Shown here in pieces: positions 1 through 7,082 of a stretch of 29,576 nucleotides of DNA. Below the pieces are notes generated by a model, which was not told the DNA's origin, searched no databases, and saw only the letters and a list, made by a program, of their open reading frames with translations. Within the stretch, counting starts at the first letter, position 1. Every line of letters starts with the position of its first letter. This stretch comes from CAYFMH01 sp964344775 (GTDB lineage: Bacteria > Patescibacteriota > Gracilibacteria > UBA4473): the NCBI GenBank assembly GCA_964344775.1, contig CAYFOO010000011.1:1-29576 (forward strand), written 5' to 3'. Both the position numbers and the translations under genes were made by a program.

Positions 1-53
1 TTCTCTGAAATCGCTTATTTATGCGGTTAAATGCGATGGGTGTGAAAAATTAC
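1..53 (+). repeat. Left copy of 53-bp terminal inverted repeat
   Basis: Bases 1-53 are the exact reverse complement of bases 29523-29575. The repeat carries two ATGCG half-sites exactly 10 bp apart (21-25 and 31-35) and ends with the motif GTGTGAAAAATTAC of the promoter for the gene at 140. It may extend beyond the window. The likely meaning is a repeated upstream regulatory region where assembly stopped; a true terminal repeat of a linear element is less likely because housekeeping genes fill the window. Confidence 0.95.
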
Positions 54-92
54 TTTAAAAACATTTGACATTTCTTAGGAAATAGATACTAA
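40..92 (+). promoter_or_regulatory. Promoter with upstream 14-bp motif (copy 1)
   Basis: GTGTGAAAAATTAC lies at 40-53, then 11 bp, then a perfect -35 TTGACA at 65-70, a 16-bp spacer and TACTAA at 87-92 as the likely -10. The same motif-to--35 distance is found at 4055 and at 29536 (minus). The motif would lie around -47 to -60, a usual place for an activator site. The role is inferred; motif and spacing are seen. Confidence 0.7.
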
Positions 93-139
93 GAATAAAA
101 GTCAAAAATGGCTTAATTATTTTTTAATTTTTTAAATTT

Positions 140-457
140 ATGAATAGCGGACCACAATTGGCAGTAGTTGCAGAAACACCAGATCCAGAAAGAGAGAAAG
201 CAAGGCTTACTCGAGAACTTAAAATGGCTTTAGATGAGTTTCGGAAACATCGAGATGCACCTGCTCCAGACGATAAGATGAAAGAGTTCGCACAAAAATT
301 ATATAAAGCGATAGAACGGGCAGAGGCGGCAGGAGTCGAGGGGGCTGGAGAACATAGGTATACTTTGCGAGCTTCTGGTTTTCCACAAAAAAATCCGATT
401 GATATTTCTAAACAGGCTCCTAGAGATGTTGGTGCCGTTTTGATAGAGATAAAGTAG
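140..457 (+). CDS. Hypothetical protein, 105 aa, charged helical
   Basis: Not recognised. The protein has no membrane segment or signal peptide. Residues 17-67 are rich in E, K, R and A and probably helical; the C-terminal 40 residues look more like a small beta-containing tail. It is transcribed alone from a strong promoter (TTGACA at 65-70) that shares an upstream 14-bp motif with two other orphan units in the window, so co-regulation is likely. About 40 nt separate the likely transcription start from ATG and there is no Shine-Dalgarno sequence. It ends in TAG and faces the small membrane gene at 542-709 convergently. ATG 140 is the only start that follows the promoter and gives a full-length frame. 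Confidence 0.7.
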   Translation: MNSGPQLAVVAETPDPEREKARLTRELKMALDEFRKHRDAPAPDDKMKEFAQKLYKAIERAEAAGVEGAGEHRYTLRASGFPQKNPIDISKQAPRDVGAVLIEIK

Positions 458-480
458 CCCAGAAAGATTTATTTTTACAG

Positions 481-520
481 AAAAAAAACGGGCCGCGAGC
501 GAGGAGCTACAACGGTCCGT
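481..520 (-). terminator. Rho-independent terminator after the small membrane ORF
   Basis: On the minus strand ACGGACCG (520-513) pairs with CGGCCCGT (495-488), one A-C mismatch in 8 bp, with a 17-nt loop and then a run of T (488-481). It lies just after the stop of the 55-aa ORF at 542-709 and supports that ORF being a transcribed unit. Confidence 0.6.
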
Positions 521-541
521 CGAAGTTGGTGAGTGGGAGGT

Positions 542-709
542 TTAGTATGCCCTCCTATAGGTTGGGATTGCTCGGATGAGAGCAGCCACCATCTGACAGG
601 TGTCTTTGGGGCATCCGATGATGAGAGCGATGCCACTGAGAATTGTGCAGGTACTGAGGGCGACCACGATGACGGAGACAAGTCCAGCTACGAAGTTTAA
701 CGTGTCCAT
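542..709 (-). CDS. Small membrane protein, 55 aa
   Basis: Not recognised. The reading frame starts MDTLNFVAGLVSVIVVALST and has one long hydrophobic stretch (about residues 6-32), followed by a segment with two cysteines (C33, C38) and a basic tail ending PTYRRAY. Another cysteine (C21) lies in the membrane segment. Evidence that it is real: a strong purine-rich ribosome site (AGGGGAGA) 6-7 nt before ATG, a membrane-protein pattern, and a terminator just after the stop. It is unlike its neighbours in two ways: GC content is clearly higher, with C-ending codons (GTC, ATC, CTC, ACC) favoured, and it has a Shine-Dalgarno sequence where most genes here are nearly leaderless. Both hint at a foreign origin. 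It could be a small toxin, a phage-type peptide or an accessory membrane subunit; nothing in the sequence decides this. Confidence 0.55.
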   Translation of the reverse strand: MDTLNFVAGLVSVIVVALSTCTILSGIALIIGCPKDTCQMVAALIRAIPTYRRAY

Positions 710-880
710 TTCGGTTCTCCCCTGGTTAGACTTCCACTCAACTTAACCAATACGAAAAACTACAATTTCAAAACGAATATTTTTGATTTGTAATTTTATG
801 CATTATTAGTGATTGCCTAAATTCTCCTCCCAAGTAAAAGATCTTGTCAATAGAAAAAAGTAGTTTTTTCCCACAAACAT

Positions 881-909
881 TGGACAAAGTTTCTCTTTTT
901 CACTACATT
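881..909 (+). promoter_or_regulatory. infB promoter
   Basis: TGGACA (881-886), 17 bp, TACATT (904-909). ATG of infB follows 13 nt after the -10, giving a leader of roughly 7 nt. The 170 bases before it (710-880) contain nothing else I can name. Confidence 0.55.
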
Positions 910-922
910 CGGCCCCACACAA

Positions 923-3061
923 ATGCCGATATCCCTCACCGATCTTGCCAAACAGCTAGAAATTGCACCGGAAGCCGTCACGCTTCATGCGATGGATCTG
1001 GATTTTGAGATACCGGAGGACGAGATGATTCCGGATGAGATTGCAGCAGAAATCAAAAAACAAGAAACCGGAAGTGAAATCGCCCAAGTAGAACACGAAC
1101 TGGAAGAGCAAATAGATCGAGAGATTGTCGAACAACAGCAGAAAAAAACTGCTGGAGTCAAAAAGGATGTGGGAAGAAAGAAGTCAAAAGTTAAAAGCCA
1201 AAAGTCGAAAGTTGAAACGTCGTCAGACAAAGAAAGTGAAAAGGAGGAAATAACGAAAGATGGTTCGATTGTGTTGCCGGAGTATATCACCGTGCGTGAT
1301 TTTGCGGCAAAAATCGGAAAACCAGTTCCGATTATCCTCATCAAGCTCAAACAAAACGGAGTGGTAGCCAATCTCAAACAAGAAATTGATTACGACACGG
1401 CAGCGATTATTGCCACTGATTTGGACGTAAAAGTAAAAAGAGAAGAAGCAGAGCTCTCTGGAGAAGATCTTTTTCGGGGGGATTTATCAGAACTGCTGGC
1501 AGATGAGGATCCAGACACATTAGTTCCTCGCCCACCAGTGATCTCTGTGATGGGACATGTGGACCACGGAAAAACCTCCATCCTCGACTACATCCGAAAA
1601 GCAAAAGTGGTGGATGGTGAGGCCGGAGGGATCACCCAGAGTATCGGAGCGTATCAAGTGGAAACGAATAAACAAAAAATCACCTTTCTCGATACGCCAG
1701 GACATGAAGCCTTCACCGCCATGCGAGCAAGAGGAGCCAGATCTACGGATATTGCCGTCCTTGTCGTGGCTGCCACAGAGGGGCTCAAACCTCAGTCTCT
1801 GGAGGCGATCAGTCACGCAAAAGAATCCGAAATTCCGATCATTGTGGCCATCAATAAAATGGATCTAGATGGAGCAAATCCAGATCTAGTAAAAGGCCAG
1901 TTAGCCGAAAATGAAGTGAATCCAGAAGATTGGGGAGGAGATACGCCGTGTGTAGAAGTTTCTGCCAAAACGGGGAAAGGGATTGATAAACTCTTAGAAA
2001 CAATTTTGATCGTAGCGGAACTGAAAGAACTCAAAGCGAATCCGAATCGAAAAGCCCTGGGAACCGTGATCGAGGCGACGATGGACCAAAAAACGGGGGT
2101 AACAGCCACGATTTTGATCAACACGGGAACTTTAAATAAAAGCGATCCTTTTCTTATCTACGATCAGTACGGAAAGATCCGGAAGATGGTGGATTTTGCC
2201 GGAAAAGAATTAAAATTGGCTTCTCCTTCAACACCAGTTCAAATTTCAGGATTGTCTTCACTCCCTCGAGCAGGAGATCTTCTCCAAGTGATGGAGAATG
2301 AACGAGCAGCCAGGAAAAAAGCCGAAGAAGTGGCTTCTATTGTGCACAGTGATGAACTTTCAAAGCGAAAAAAACTTTCTCTGGCTCATCTCAAAGCAAA
2401 ACTAGCAGAAGATAAAAAGAGCCAGCTCAAAGTGATCGTAAAAGGAGATTCAAAAGGGGCTTCGGAAGCGTTGATTTCCGAACTAGAAAAGTTAAAAACA
2501 GAGGATTGTTTTGTAAAAGTAGTGCATTCTGGAGTGGGGGAGATTACAGAGTCAGACATCATGCTCTCCTCAGCAGGGGGATCTATTATTATTGGCTTTG
2601 GAATTAGTGTTCCGGAGAGGATCAATAAACTTGCAGACCAAGAAGGGGTTCGAATATTGCTGGGAAATGTGATCTATCATCTCACCGAGAAAGTGCAGGA
2701 AATTATGAAAAACGAAGGAATAGAAGAAGAAGCCGAACAAATTGTCGGAGAATTGAAAATCAAAGGTGTTTTTGCCACCAACAAAAGAATGGCGGTGATC
2801 GGAGGAGAGGTGATGAGTGGAAAAGCCAGGAAGCAGTGCTACATTCGTCAGTTTCGAACACAAGAAAAAACAGAAGTTAAGGAGGGAGAGGAATCAACTG
2901 AGGAAGTGTTACTTGGAGAGGCCAAAGTAGACAGTGTTCAACAAGGGACGGATGAAAAAAATGAAGTAGGAGAGGGGACTGAGTGTGGGCTCAAGGTATC
3001 ACATCAGGGACTCAAGTTTGAGATAGGAGATCGGATTGAGTTTTTTACGAGGAAGAAATAG
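923..3061 (+). CDS. infB: Translation initiation factor IF-2
   Basis: IF-2 is the GTPase that brings initiator tRNA to the 30S subunit and promotes subunit joining. The 712-aa protein has a short N-terminal domain, a charged linker (about 50-115), a second N-terminal IF2 domain (about 118-170), then the G domain with GHVDHGKT at 211-218, DTPGHE at 257-262 and NKMD at 311-314, followed by the beta-barrel domain II, the C1 domain and the C2 domain. Odd points: the linker includes a K/S/Q-rich piece encoded by a degenerate A-rich repeat (1183-1222), and the C2 domain carries an acidic insertion of roughly 40 residues (about 650-690) before the final conserved strand. ATG 923 directly follows a good promoter with almost no leader. 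A hairpin terminator follows at 3157, so infB appears to be transcribed alone rather than in the usual nusA-infB operon. Confidence 0.97.
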   Translation: MPISLTDLAKQLEIAPEAVTLHAMDLDFEIPEDEMIPDEIAAEIKKQETGSEIAQVEHELEEQIDREIVEQQQKKTAGVKKDVGRKKSKVKSQKSKVETSSDKESEKEEITKDGSIVLPEYITVRDFAAKIGKPVPIILIKLKQNGVVANLKQEIDYDTAAIIATDLDVKVKREEAELSGEDLFRGDLSELLADEDPDTLVPRPPVISVMGHVDHGKTSILDYIRKAKVVDGEAGGITQSIGAYQVETNKQKITFLDTPGHEAFTAMRARGARSTDIAVLVVAATEGLKPQSLEAISHAKESEIPIIVAINKMDLDGANPDLVKGQLAENEVNPEDWGGDTPCVEVSAKTGKGIDKLLETILIVAELKELKANPNRKALGTVIEATMDQKTGVTATILINTGTLNKSDPFLIYDQYGKIRKMVDFAGKELKLASPSTPVQISGLSSLPRAGDLLQVMENERAARKKAEEVASIVHSDELSKRKKLSLAHLKAKLAEDKKSQLKVIVKGDSKGASEALISELEKLKTEDCFVKVVHSGVGEITESDIMLSSAGGSIIIGFGISVPERINKLADQEGVRILLGNVIYHLTEKVQEIMKNEGIEEEAEQIVGELKIKGVFATNKRMAVIGGEVMSGKARKQCYIRQFRTQEKTEVKEGEESTEEVLLGEAKVDSVQQGTDEKNEVGEGTECGLKVSHQGLKFEIGDRIEFFTRKK
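1183..1222 (+). repeat. Degenerate A-rich repeat inside infB
   Basis: Three or four imperfect units of the form (G)TCAAAAGTT / AAAAGCC / AAAAGTC / GAAAGTT in tandem, encoding the KSKVKSQKSKVE segment of the IF-2 linker in frame. It has the same texture as degenerate repeats between genes elsewhere in the window (3065, 6673, 10228, 14450, 27484), which suggests such a repeat has entered or grown inside a coding region. Confidence 0.5.
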
Positions 3062-3156
3062 GAACAGTTGTTAGAACTTAGAGCTTAGTTCTTAGTTTCT
3101 AGTAACAGAAATTTTAGCTGGAGCTTTCGATTATTCGGGGCTTTGTAGGACAGGTC

Positions 3157-3176
3157 AGGTGGTGTGCCACCTTTTT
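3157..3176 (+). terminator. Rho-independent terminator of infB
   Basis: AGGTGG (3157-3162), loop TGTG, CCACCT (3167-3172) and a short T run to 3176. It lies about 95 nt after the infB stop, beyond a degenerate repeat (3065-3105, units like TTAGAACTTAG/AGCTTAG/TTCTTAG). Confidence 0.65.
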
Positions 3177-3185
3177 AAAACATCT

Positions 3186-3851
3186 CTAAGCATTTTCCTC
3201 TACTTCGTCACCACTATTAGCACTCGCTTTTTTTGGTTTTTTTGTTCGCCACGCTTCAAACAGGTTTGGCGAAGTATGCCGGAGATACTGATACACGGCT
3301 GATGAGAGGGCGGAGATGATCGGTCGGTAGTGTAACGTAGCTTCATCTACATCGAGTTCTTCTTTTTCTTCTTGTGACAAGGCATCTCCGATCTTCGCTC
3401 GTTCTGATTTGTATTGTGTCAGATCTTTTTTGAAGTTATCGAAGGAAGTTTTGAGCGTGACGTTGGCTTCGATCAGTTTTGTATGATGTTCGAGTTGAGT
3501 GACGAGTCTTTCGTAGTCATAAATATCGTTTTTCGTCCTCACAAAGTCGATTTCGTGTTCTTCTTGGCCGTTTAGTTTCAGTAACACGTTTACCACATCT
3601 TCCAAATCATAGGCCAGGTGTCGGAGACGGCTAGATAATTCACGAAGATTGGACTTGGTGCTCTTGATGAGGTTTTCAGAACTCTTGTGTTCGGCGATTT
3701 CTTTTTCAAAAGTTTTTCCCGCTTCGTGAAAAAGGGTGGGAATGCCTTTGGATTTGATGGCTTCTTCTAGTTCAGCCACAGCATCGGGATAGGAAAGGAA
3801 AAAAGCGGAGCCTTTTTGGGCGGTGAGGAGGGTGGATTTGGTAACTCTCAT
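3186..3851 (-). CDS. Hypothetical coiled-coil protein, 221 aa
   Basis: Not recognised. The protein is soluble and mostly helical: heptad-like stretches run through about residues 25-160 (for example KTFEKEIAEHKSSENLIKST and later leucine-rich helices), then an acidic patch EEKEELDVDE near 165-175 and a basic C-terminal segment KKPKKASANS before an acidic end. There is no signal peptide or membrane segment. The basic tail could contact nucleic acid, but that is a guess. It runs convergently towards infB. A TATAAA-like -10 lies about 25 nt upstream of ATG, and a 12/14 copy of the GTGTGAAAAATTAC motif lies further upstream on the same strand (3929-3942). Confidence 0.75.
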   Translation of the reverse strand: MRVTKSTLLTAQKGSAFFLSYPDAVAELEEAIKSKGIPTLFHEAGKTFEKEIAEHKSSENLIKSTKSNLRELSSRLRHLAYDLEDVVNVLLKLNGQEEHEIDFVRTKNDIYDYERLVTQLEHHTKLIEANVTLKTSFDNFKKDLTQYKSERAKIGDALSQEEKEELDVDEATLHYRPIISALSSAVYQYLRHTSPNLFEAWRTKKPKKASANSGDEVEENA

Positions 3852-3928
3852 GGTATTTGGGGTTTAAAACAATAATTTTATACATTTTGAGACGTGAAAC
3901 ATTAAAATTACATTAAATTTTTAGAATT

Positions 3929-3942
3929 GTAAGCTTTCACAC
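3929..3942 (-). promoter_or_regulatory. Weaker fourth copy of the GTGTGAAAAATTAC motif
   Basis: On the minus strand the sequence reads GTGTGAAAGCTTAC, 12 of 14 matching the motif of the three orphan promoters. It lies 77 nt upstream of the coiled-coil gene start. The hexamer 11 bp downstream is TTTAAT rather than TTGACA, so whether it works as a promoter element is doubtful. Confidence 0.35.
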
Positions 3943-3994
3943 CTGCAATTTTTCTGACATTCTTCAATGTTTGTTCTAGTCCTATCACATCCCT

Positions 3995-4020
3995 TAAACC
4001 CGGAATTAATTCCGGGTTTA
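3995..4020 (+). repeat. 26-bp perfect palindrome, REP-like
   Basis: Bases 3995-4020 form a perfect 26-bp palindrome centred on AATT (arm TAAACCCGGAATT), followed by CGG so that the right edge reads GTTTACGG. It stands between the divergent coiled-coil gene and the orphan pair at 4122. The TAC(GG) tail is shared with palindromes inside tgt (17750) and, in part, lepA (16098), so it may belong to the same REP/MITE-like family. Confidence 0.6.
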
Positions 4021-4054
4021 CGGACGAAGGTTGTTATCGTTGTTAAGTTTAGAT

Positions 4055-4107
4055 GTGTGAAAAATTACTTAGAATTCGCTTGACAAAATTTAAAAAATAA
4101 TTATTCT
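4055..4107 (+). promoter_or_regulatory. Promoter with upstream 14-bp motif (copy 2)
   Basis: GTGTGAAAAATTAC at 4055-4068, 11 bp, TTGACA at 4080-4085, 16 bp, TATTCT at 4102-4107; ATG follows at 4122. The 14-bp motif and its distance to the -35 are identical to those at 40-70. Confidence 0.75.
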
Positions 4108-4121
4108 AAAAGAGTCGAAAT

Positions 4122-4481
4122 ATGAAATTTGAAACATCTTTGCTTTTACTCGAATCTGCGAAATTACAAGCTCATCCTGGTGAGGCACCGGTAATGGTAG
4201 GGTATTTACCAGCAGGATCTAATGTTTCAGTAGAAGCTAGAAATGGGGAAACTGAAATTGGAAAAACAAAGGTAGATGTAAAAGTAGAAGTATTTACAGA
4301 CGAAACACGAAGATATGTTGAAGAAGTTTTAGGTGAAACGATAATGGGAATTGTAATGCAAAAATCAGAAACTGTAGAGATGTTTTTAGATCGACAACGA
4401 AGAGAAAAGCCTTTGTTTGATTTTTATGCAGATGGGGTTCCTTGTTTGGCTTTTTTTAGTGATATTATTTGGAAAAATTAA
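4122..4481 (+). CDS. Hypothetical protein, 119 aa
   Basis: Not recognised. Residues 1-60 look like alternating beta strands (VMVGYLPAGSNVSVEARNGE, then KVDVKVEVFTDETRRYVEEV) and the second half has a helix and a hydrophobic C-terminus. There is no signal peptide. It is the first gene of a two-gene unit under the motif-bearing promoter at 4055; the second gene starts 10 nt after its stop. The leader is only about 8 nt and there is no Shine-Dalgarno sequence. The pair sits between the REP-like palindrome and the epimerase gene. Confidence 0.7.
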   Translation: MKFETSLLLLESAKLQAHPGEAPVMVGYLPAGSNVSVEARNGETEIGKTKVDVKVEVFTDETRRYVEEVLGETIMGIVMQKSETVEMFLDRQRREKPLFDFYADGVPCLAFFSDIIWKN

Positions 4482-4491
4482 TAGAAATTTA

Positions 4492-4821
4492 ATGCGTAAT
4501 TTTCGACATCCCGTTTTAGAAATTCCTTGGGGAAAGCAAATTTACCTGCCAGGGACACAGAGTACTCATGTTGAGACCGAAGAACCGATGATTAAGGTGG
4601 CAATCTGGGAAGGTGCTCGTTTGAAATCTGAGAAATGGGGAGGCGAAGAAATTGAAATTGATGACCCTATTGCTGCGGTGGTTGAGATTACTGCTGAGGA
4701 GGTGGAAGCAATTTTGGAAAAAATGCAAGATCCTCATTGCGATAAAGTATTTTTGACTGTAAAAGGCATTGAGTTTGCTACGACACCTGATTCAATACAA
4801 GTTTTGGATCGTCTGCACTAA
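4492..4821 (+). CDS. Hypothetical protein, 109 aa
   Basis: Not recognised. The frame is open further upstream (to 4417), but that part overlaps the preceding gene and is not protein-like, so ATG 4492 (MRNFRHPVLEIPWGKQ) is preferred. The protein is small, acidic and soluble, with strand-like IKVAIWEGARL and a helix ITAEEVEAILEKMQ. It lies 10 nt after the 4122 gene and is presumably co-transcribed and translated from the same mRNA. A frameshifted fusion of the two was considered, but each has a complete, plausible sequence of its own. Confidence 0.65.
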   Translation: MRNFRHPVLEIPWGKQIYLPGTQSTHVETEEPMIKVAIWEGARLKSEKWGGEEIEIDDPIAAVVEITAEEVEAILEKMQDPHCDKVFLTVKGIEFATTPDSIQVLDRLH

Positions 4822-4824
4822 GAA

Positions 4825-4852
4825 TCGACACAAATAAATTTTTGGCTATCAT
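4825..4852 (+). promoter_or_regulatory. Promoter of epimerase-purU unit
   Basis: TCGACA (4825-4830), 16 bp, TATCAT (4847-4852). ATG at 4860 follows 7 nt after the -10, which predicts a leaderless mRNA and supports ATG 4860 over the in-frame TTG at 4842. Confidence 0.55.
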
Positions 4853-4859
4853 CCTTTTG

Positions 4860-5837
4860 ATGACCAAAAAGCGAATTCTCGTCACGGGCGGAGCCGGATT
4901 TATCGGATCTAATTTTTGTAATTTGAATACGGAAAAATATGAGATAGTAGCTCTAGATAACCTTTTTCTCGGCGATCGAGAGAATTTGAGCTCAGAAGTA
5001 CAGTTTATCGAGGGGGATGCTTGCAAAGTTGCAGATCTGGAAAGCACGGGCGGGAACTTCGACTACGTTTTGCATTTAGCCGGGACTTCCTCGGCACCGA
5101 TGTTTATGGAGGATGGATTTGCGGATGGGTATGTGAATTCGGTGGAGAGCTTCGTCCGAACCCTGGAGTATGCTCGGAAGTGTGGTGCAAAAAAGTTTCT
5201 GTATGCCTCGACTTCCTCTCTCTATGCCAATAATCCTATGCCACTCGTGGAAACCCAAAATGTCACGCCGCCGAATCACTACGCGGTGACGAAGTTTTGC
5301 TACGAACATTGTGCACGTTGTTACAACCAGGTTTATCCGGAGATCGAGACGATCGGATTTCGTTTTATGTCTGTGTATGGGCCCAATGAAGAAGCGAAGG
5401 GACAATTTGCCAATATTATTTCTCAATTTATCTGGGATGCGGTGCGGGATAAGTCACCGGTGATTTATGGGGATGGCGACCAATTTCGTGATTTTACGAA
5501 CGTGGTAGATGTAGTGCAGGCCATTACTTTGGCAATGGAAACCGATAAACCACTTGGAAATGAAGTCTATAACATCGGGACAGGGGAGTGTTGCTCTTTC
5601 AACGAAATTGTGGCGGCGATCGGCAAGGCGATGGGAAAAGAAATAAAAGCTACACACATTCCAAATCCGGTAAAAGAAGGATACGTTCGTGGACAGCATG
5701 CGGATATTTCCAAAATTTCCAAAGATCTGGGATACCATCCAAAAATAGATTTGGAAACAGGAATAGCCGATCAGGTCAAGAATGTTCGTTCGGAAAAAAT
5801 CCGAGAGACGAGTTCTGATTTTTTAAGAAACAAATAA
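4860..5837 (+). CDS. NAD-dependent nucleotide-sugar epimerase/dehydratase
   Basis: Extended short-chain dehydrogenase (SDR) family, 325 aa. The Rossmann motif VTGGAGFIGSN is at about residues 7-17, the catalytic Ser lies in YASTSSLY, and the catalytic pair Y-x3-K is in NHYAVTKF. The C-terminal half has the usual sugar-nucleotide part (GDGDQFRDFTNVVDVVQA, YNIGTGE). These enzymes interconvert or dehydrate NDP-sugars for surface polysaccharides; the closest styles are UDP-glucose 4-epimerase and the WbpP-type UDP-GlcNAc 4-epimerase. I cannot choose the substrate from sequence alone. It has its own leaderless promoter, and purU starts 2 nt after its stop, so the two are co-transcribed although the pathways do not obviously match. 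Dehydratases of the RmlB type remain possible. Confidence 0.88.
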   Translation: MTKKRILVTGGAGFIGSNFCNLNTEKYEIVALDNLFLGDRENLSSEVQFIEGDACKVADLESTGGNFDYVLHLAGTSSAPMFMEDGFADGYVNSVESFVRTLEYARKCGAKKFLYASTSSLYANNPMPLVETQNVTPPNHYAVTKFCYEHCARCYNQVYPEIETIGFRFMSVYGPNEEAKGQFANIISQFIWDAVRDKSPVIYGDGDQFRDFTNVVDVVQAITLAMETDKPLGNEVYNIGTGECCSFNEIVAAIGKAMGKEIKATHIPNPVKEGYVRGQHADISKISKDLGYHPKIDLETGIADQVKNVRSEKIRETSSDFLRNK

Positions 5838-5838
5838 A

Positions 5839-6672
5839 ATGATATTTCTTGGACATTGCACAGACAAAGTTGGTCTGATCGCCAAAATTACCAATTTTTT
5901 TGCGACAGAAGAATTAAATATTTTACAACTGGAGCAGCACACGGAGCGGGGTAGATTTTTTATCCGCATCGAAGGAGAAGAACAGGGGAGTTCGCAAGTA
6001 GTGGGAACCTGGAATGAAAAATTTAAATCCATTGCATCAGAACTGAATATGACTTGCAAATTTTATCAACCAAAAAAGAGACTGAAAGTAGTACTTTTTT
6101 CTTCAAAAACTTTACCGTGTCCGTTGGAAATTATTGCTCGACAACTGAGCGGAGATCTGAATATCGATATTCAGTGTATCATCAGTAATCAAAAAACGAT
6201 CGAGGGAATTTCTGAGAGATTCGACATTCCTTTTTACTACTTACCAACTTCAAATGGGCAAAATGGGCACGAAGAAAAACAACTTCAATTTGTCCGTGCT
6301 TTTGATGCAGATTTGATCGTTCTTGCTAGGTACATGAAAGTGCTCTCTGAAGATTTTTTGCATCAATCTCCTTGTCCGATTATCAATATTCATCATTCTT
6401 TTCTTCCATCTTTCATCGGAGGTGATCCCTATGAACAAGCTTATAATCGTGGAGTAAAGTTGATCGGAGCGACGGCTCATTTTGTGACGAAAGATCTAGA
6501 TGAAGGACCGATCATTGTCCAAAATGTGGTCCCCGTACATCACGAATATTCTGTTTCGGAGCTCAAAAAAGTAGGAGCTGATATCGAAAAACAGGTACTG
6601 GCTTTGGCCGTTCGAAAATTTTCTGAACACAAGATTATTGAGTGGGAGGGGAGAACGATTGTTTTTCATTAG
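5839..6672 (+). CDS. purU: Formyltetrahydrofolate deformylase
   Basis: PurU hydrolyses 10-formyl-THF to THF and formate, feeding formate to PurT-type purine synthesis and balancing one-carbon pools. The 277-aa protein has an N-terminal ACT domain (about 1-75, starting GHCTDKVGLIAKITNFF) and a C-terminal formyltransferase-fold domain. The catalytic triad of the family is visible: N183 and H185 in INIHHSFLPSF and D221 in KDLDEGPI. Length is normal for PurU. It starts 2 nt after the epimerase stop, with no ribosome site, suggesting translational coupling. A stand-alone PurN is excluded by the ACT domain. I see no other folate or purine gene in the window. Confidence 0.93.
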   Translation: MIFLGHCTDKVGLIAKITNFFATEELNILQLEQHTERGRFFIRIEGEEQGSSQVVGTWNEKFKSIASELNMTCKFYQPKKRLKVVLFSSKTLPCPLEIIARQLSGDLNIDIQCIISNQKTIEGISERFDIPFYYLPTSNGQNGHEEKQLQFVRAFDADLIVLARYMKVLSEDFLHQSPCPIINIHHSFLPSFIGGDPYEQAYNRGVKLIGATAHFVTKDLDEGPIIVQNVVPVHHEYSVSELKKVGADIEKQVLALAVRKFSEHKIIEWEGRTIVFH

Positions 6673-6713
6673 AATTTTAAGAAGGAAGAAGTAAGAAGGA
6701 AGAGGTAAGTAAA
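6673..6713. repeat. Degenerate GAAGGA/GTAAG tandem repeat
   Basis: Imperfect units (AAGAAGGAAGAAGTAAG, AAGGAAGAGGTAAGT) directly after the purU stop. It is one of several low-complexity degenerate repeats that abut gene ends in this window. No coding capacity. Confidence 0.5.
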
Positions 6714-6718
6714 ATTGT

Positions 6719-6746
6719 TTGACGAGTTTTGTTTTTCTCATAAAAT
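6719..6746 (+). promoter_or_regulatory. Promoter upstream of tRNA-Asp
   Basis: TTGACG (6719-6724), 16 bp, TAAAAT (6741-6746). It would start transcription near 6753, about 150 nt before the tRNA, so the precursor would carry a long 5' leader including the hairpin at 6838-6896. Confidence 0.5.
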
Positions 6747-6837
6747 CCGAAAGCTCTTTTGAGAAACAGGTGACAAACAAAGATCCAAAATTTTATCTAT
6801 CAAGTAAAAAATTTGGACAGGTAAAATTTTGAGAGAA

Positions 6838-6896
6838 GAAGATAACGTAATAAATGAAAGTTTTACGGAGTAAAACGAAATAATGAAGTTATCTTC
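6838..6896 (+). other. Compound stem-loop before tRNA-Asp
   Basis: Outer arms GAAGATAAC (6838-6846) and GTTATCTTC (6888-6896) pair perfectly. Inside them GTTTTAC (6860-6866) and GTAAAAC (6870-6876) form a second 7-bp stem with a 3-nt loop. The structure ends 5 nt before the tRNA. It may guide 5' processing or be a remnant of a mobile hairpin; the function is unknown. Confidence 0.5.
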
Positions 6897-6901
6897 GACG
6901 A

Positions 6902-6979
6902 GGGATCGTAGCTCAGTTGGTTTAGAGCGCCGCCCTGTCACGGCGGAGGTCGCGGGTTCGAGTCCCGTCGGTCCCGCCA
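6902..6979 (+). tRNA. tRNA-Asp (anticodon GUC)
   Basis: Full cloverleaf: acceptor GGGATCG/CGGTCCC with one T-G pair, D arm GCTC...GAGC, anticodon stem CCGCC/GGCGG with loop CTGTCAC (anticodon GTC), variable loop AGGTC, T arm GCGGG-TTCGAGT-CCCGT. CCA is encoded (6977-6979). The 3' end overlaps a perfect hairpin (6976-6999). Confidence 0.97.
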
Positions 6980-6999
6980 TCCCGACAAGTCGGGATGGC
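6976..6999 (+). repeat. Perfect hairpin at the tRNA 3' end
   Basis: GCCATCCCGAC (6976-6986) and GTCGGGATGGC (6989-6999) pair over 11 bp with a 2-nt loop. The first arm includes the tRNA discriminator base and CCA. There is no T run after it, so it is not a standard terminator; it could define the 3' end or act as a processing barrier. Confidence 0.7.
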
Positions 7000-7082
7000 A
7001 GGCCATCAGATTAGTTGAATGTCGTGTTGGAAAAATGGAAAAATAAAATAGAAATGTGAATTTCTGGTTTTTGTTTTGTAAA

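Noticed and set aside
475..681. 68-codon minus-strand frame over the small membrane ORF
   Set aside because: A different frame of the same region; no ribosome site, low-quality Ser/Pro-rich sequence. The 55-aa frame at 542-709 has signals at both ends.
985..1377. 130-codon minus-strand frame within infB
   Set aside because: Antisense of the IF-2 N-terminal region, Ser/Phe-rich shadow sequence without start signals.
4417..4491. Longer start for the gene at 4492
   Set aside because: The extension overlaps the end of the 4122 gene in another frame and reads as a random hydrophobic peptide.
6738..6980. Minus-strand frame starting MAGPTGLEPATSAVTGRR
   Set aside because: It is the antisense of tRNA-Asp, a well-known false protein in annotations; the rest has no coding character.
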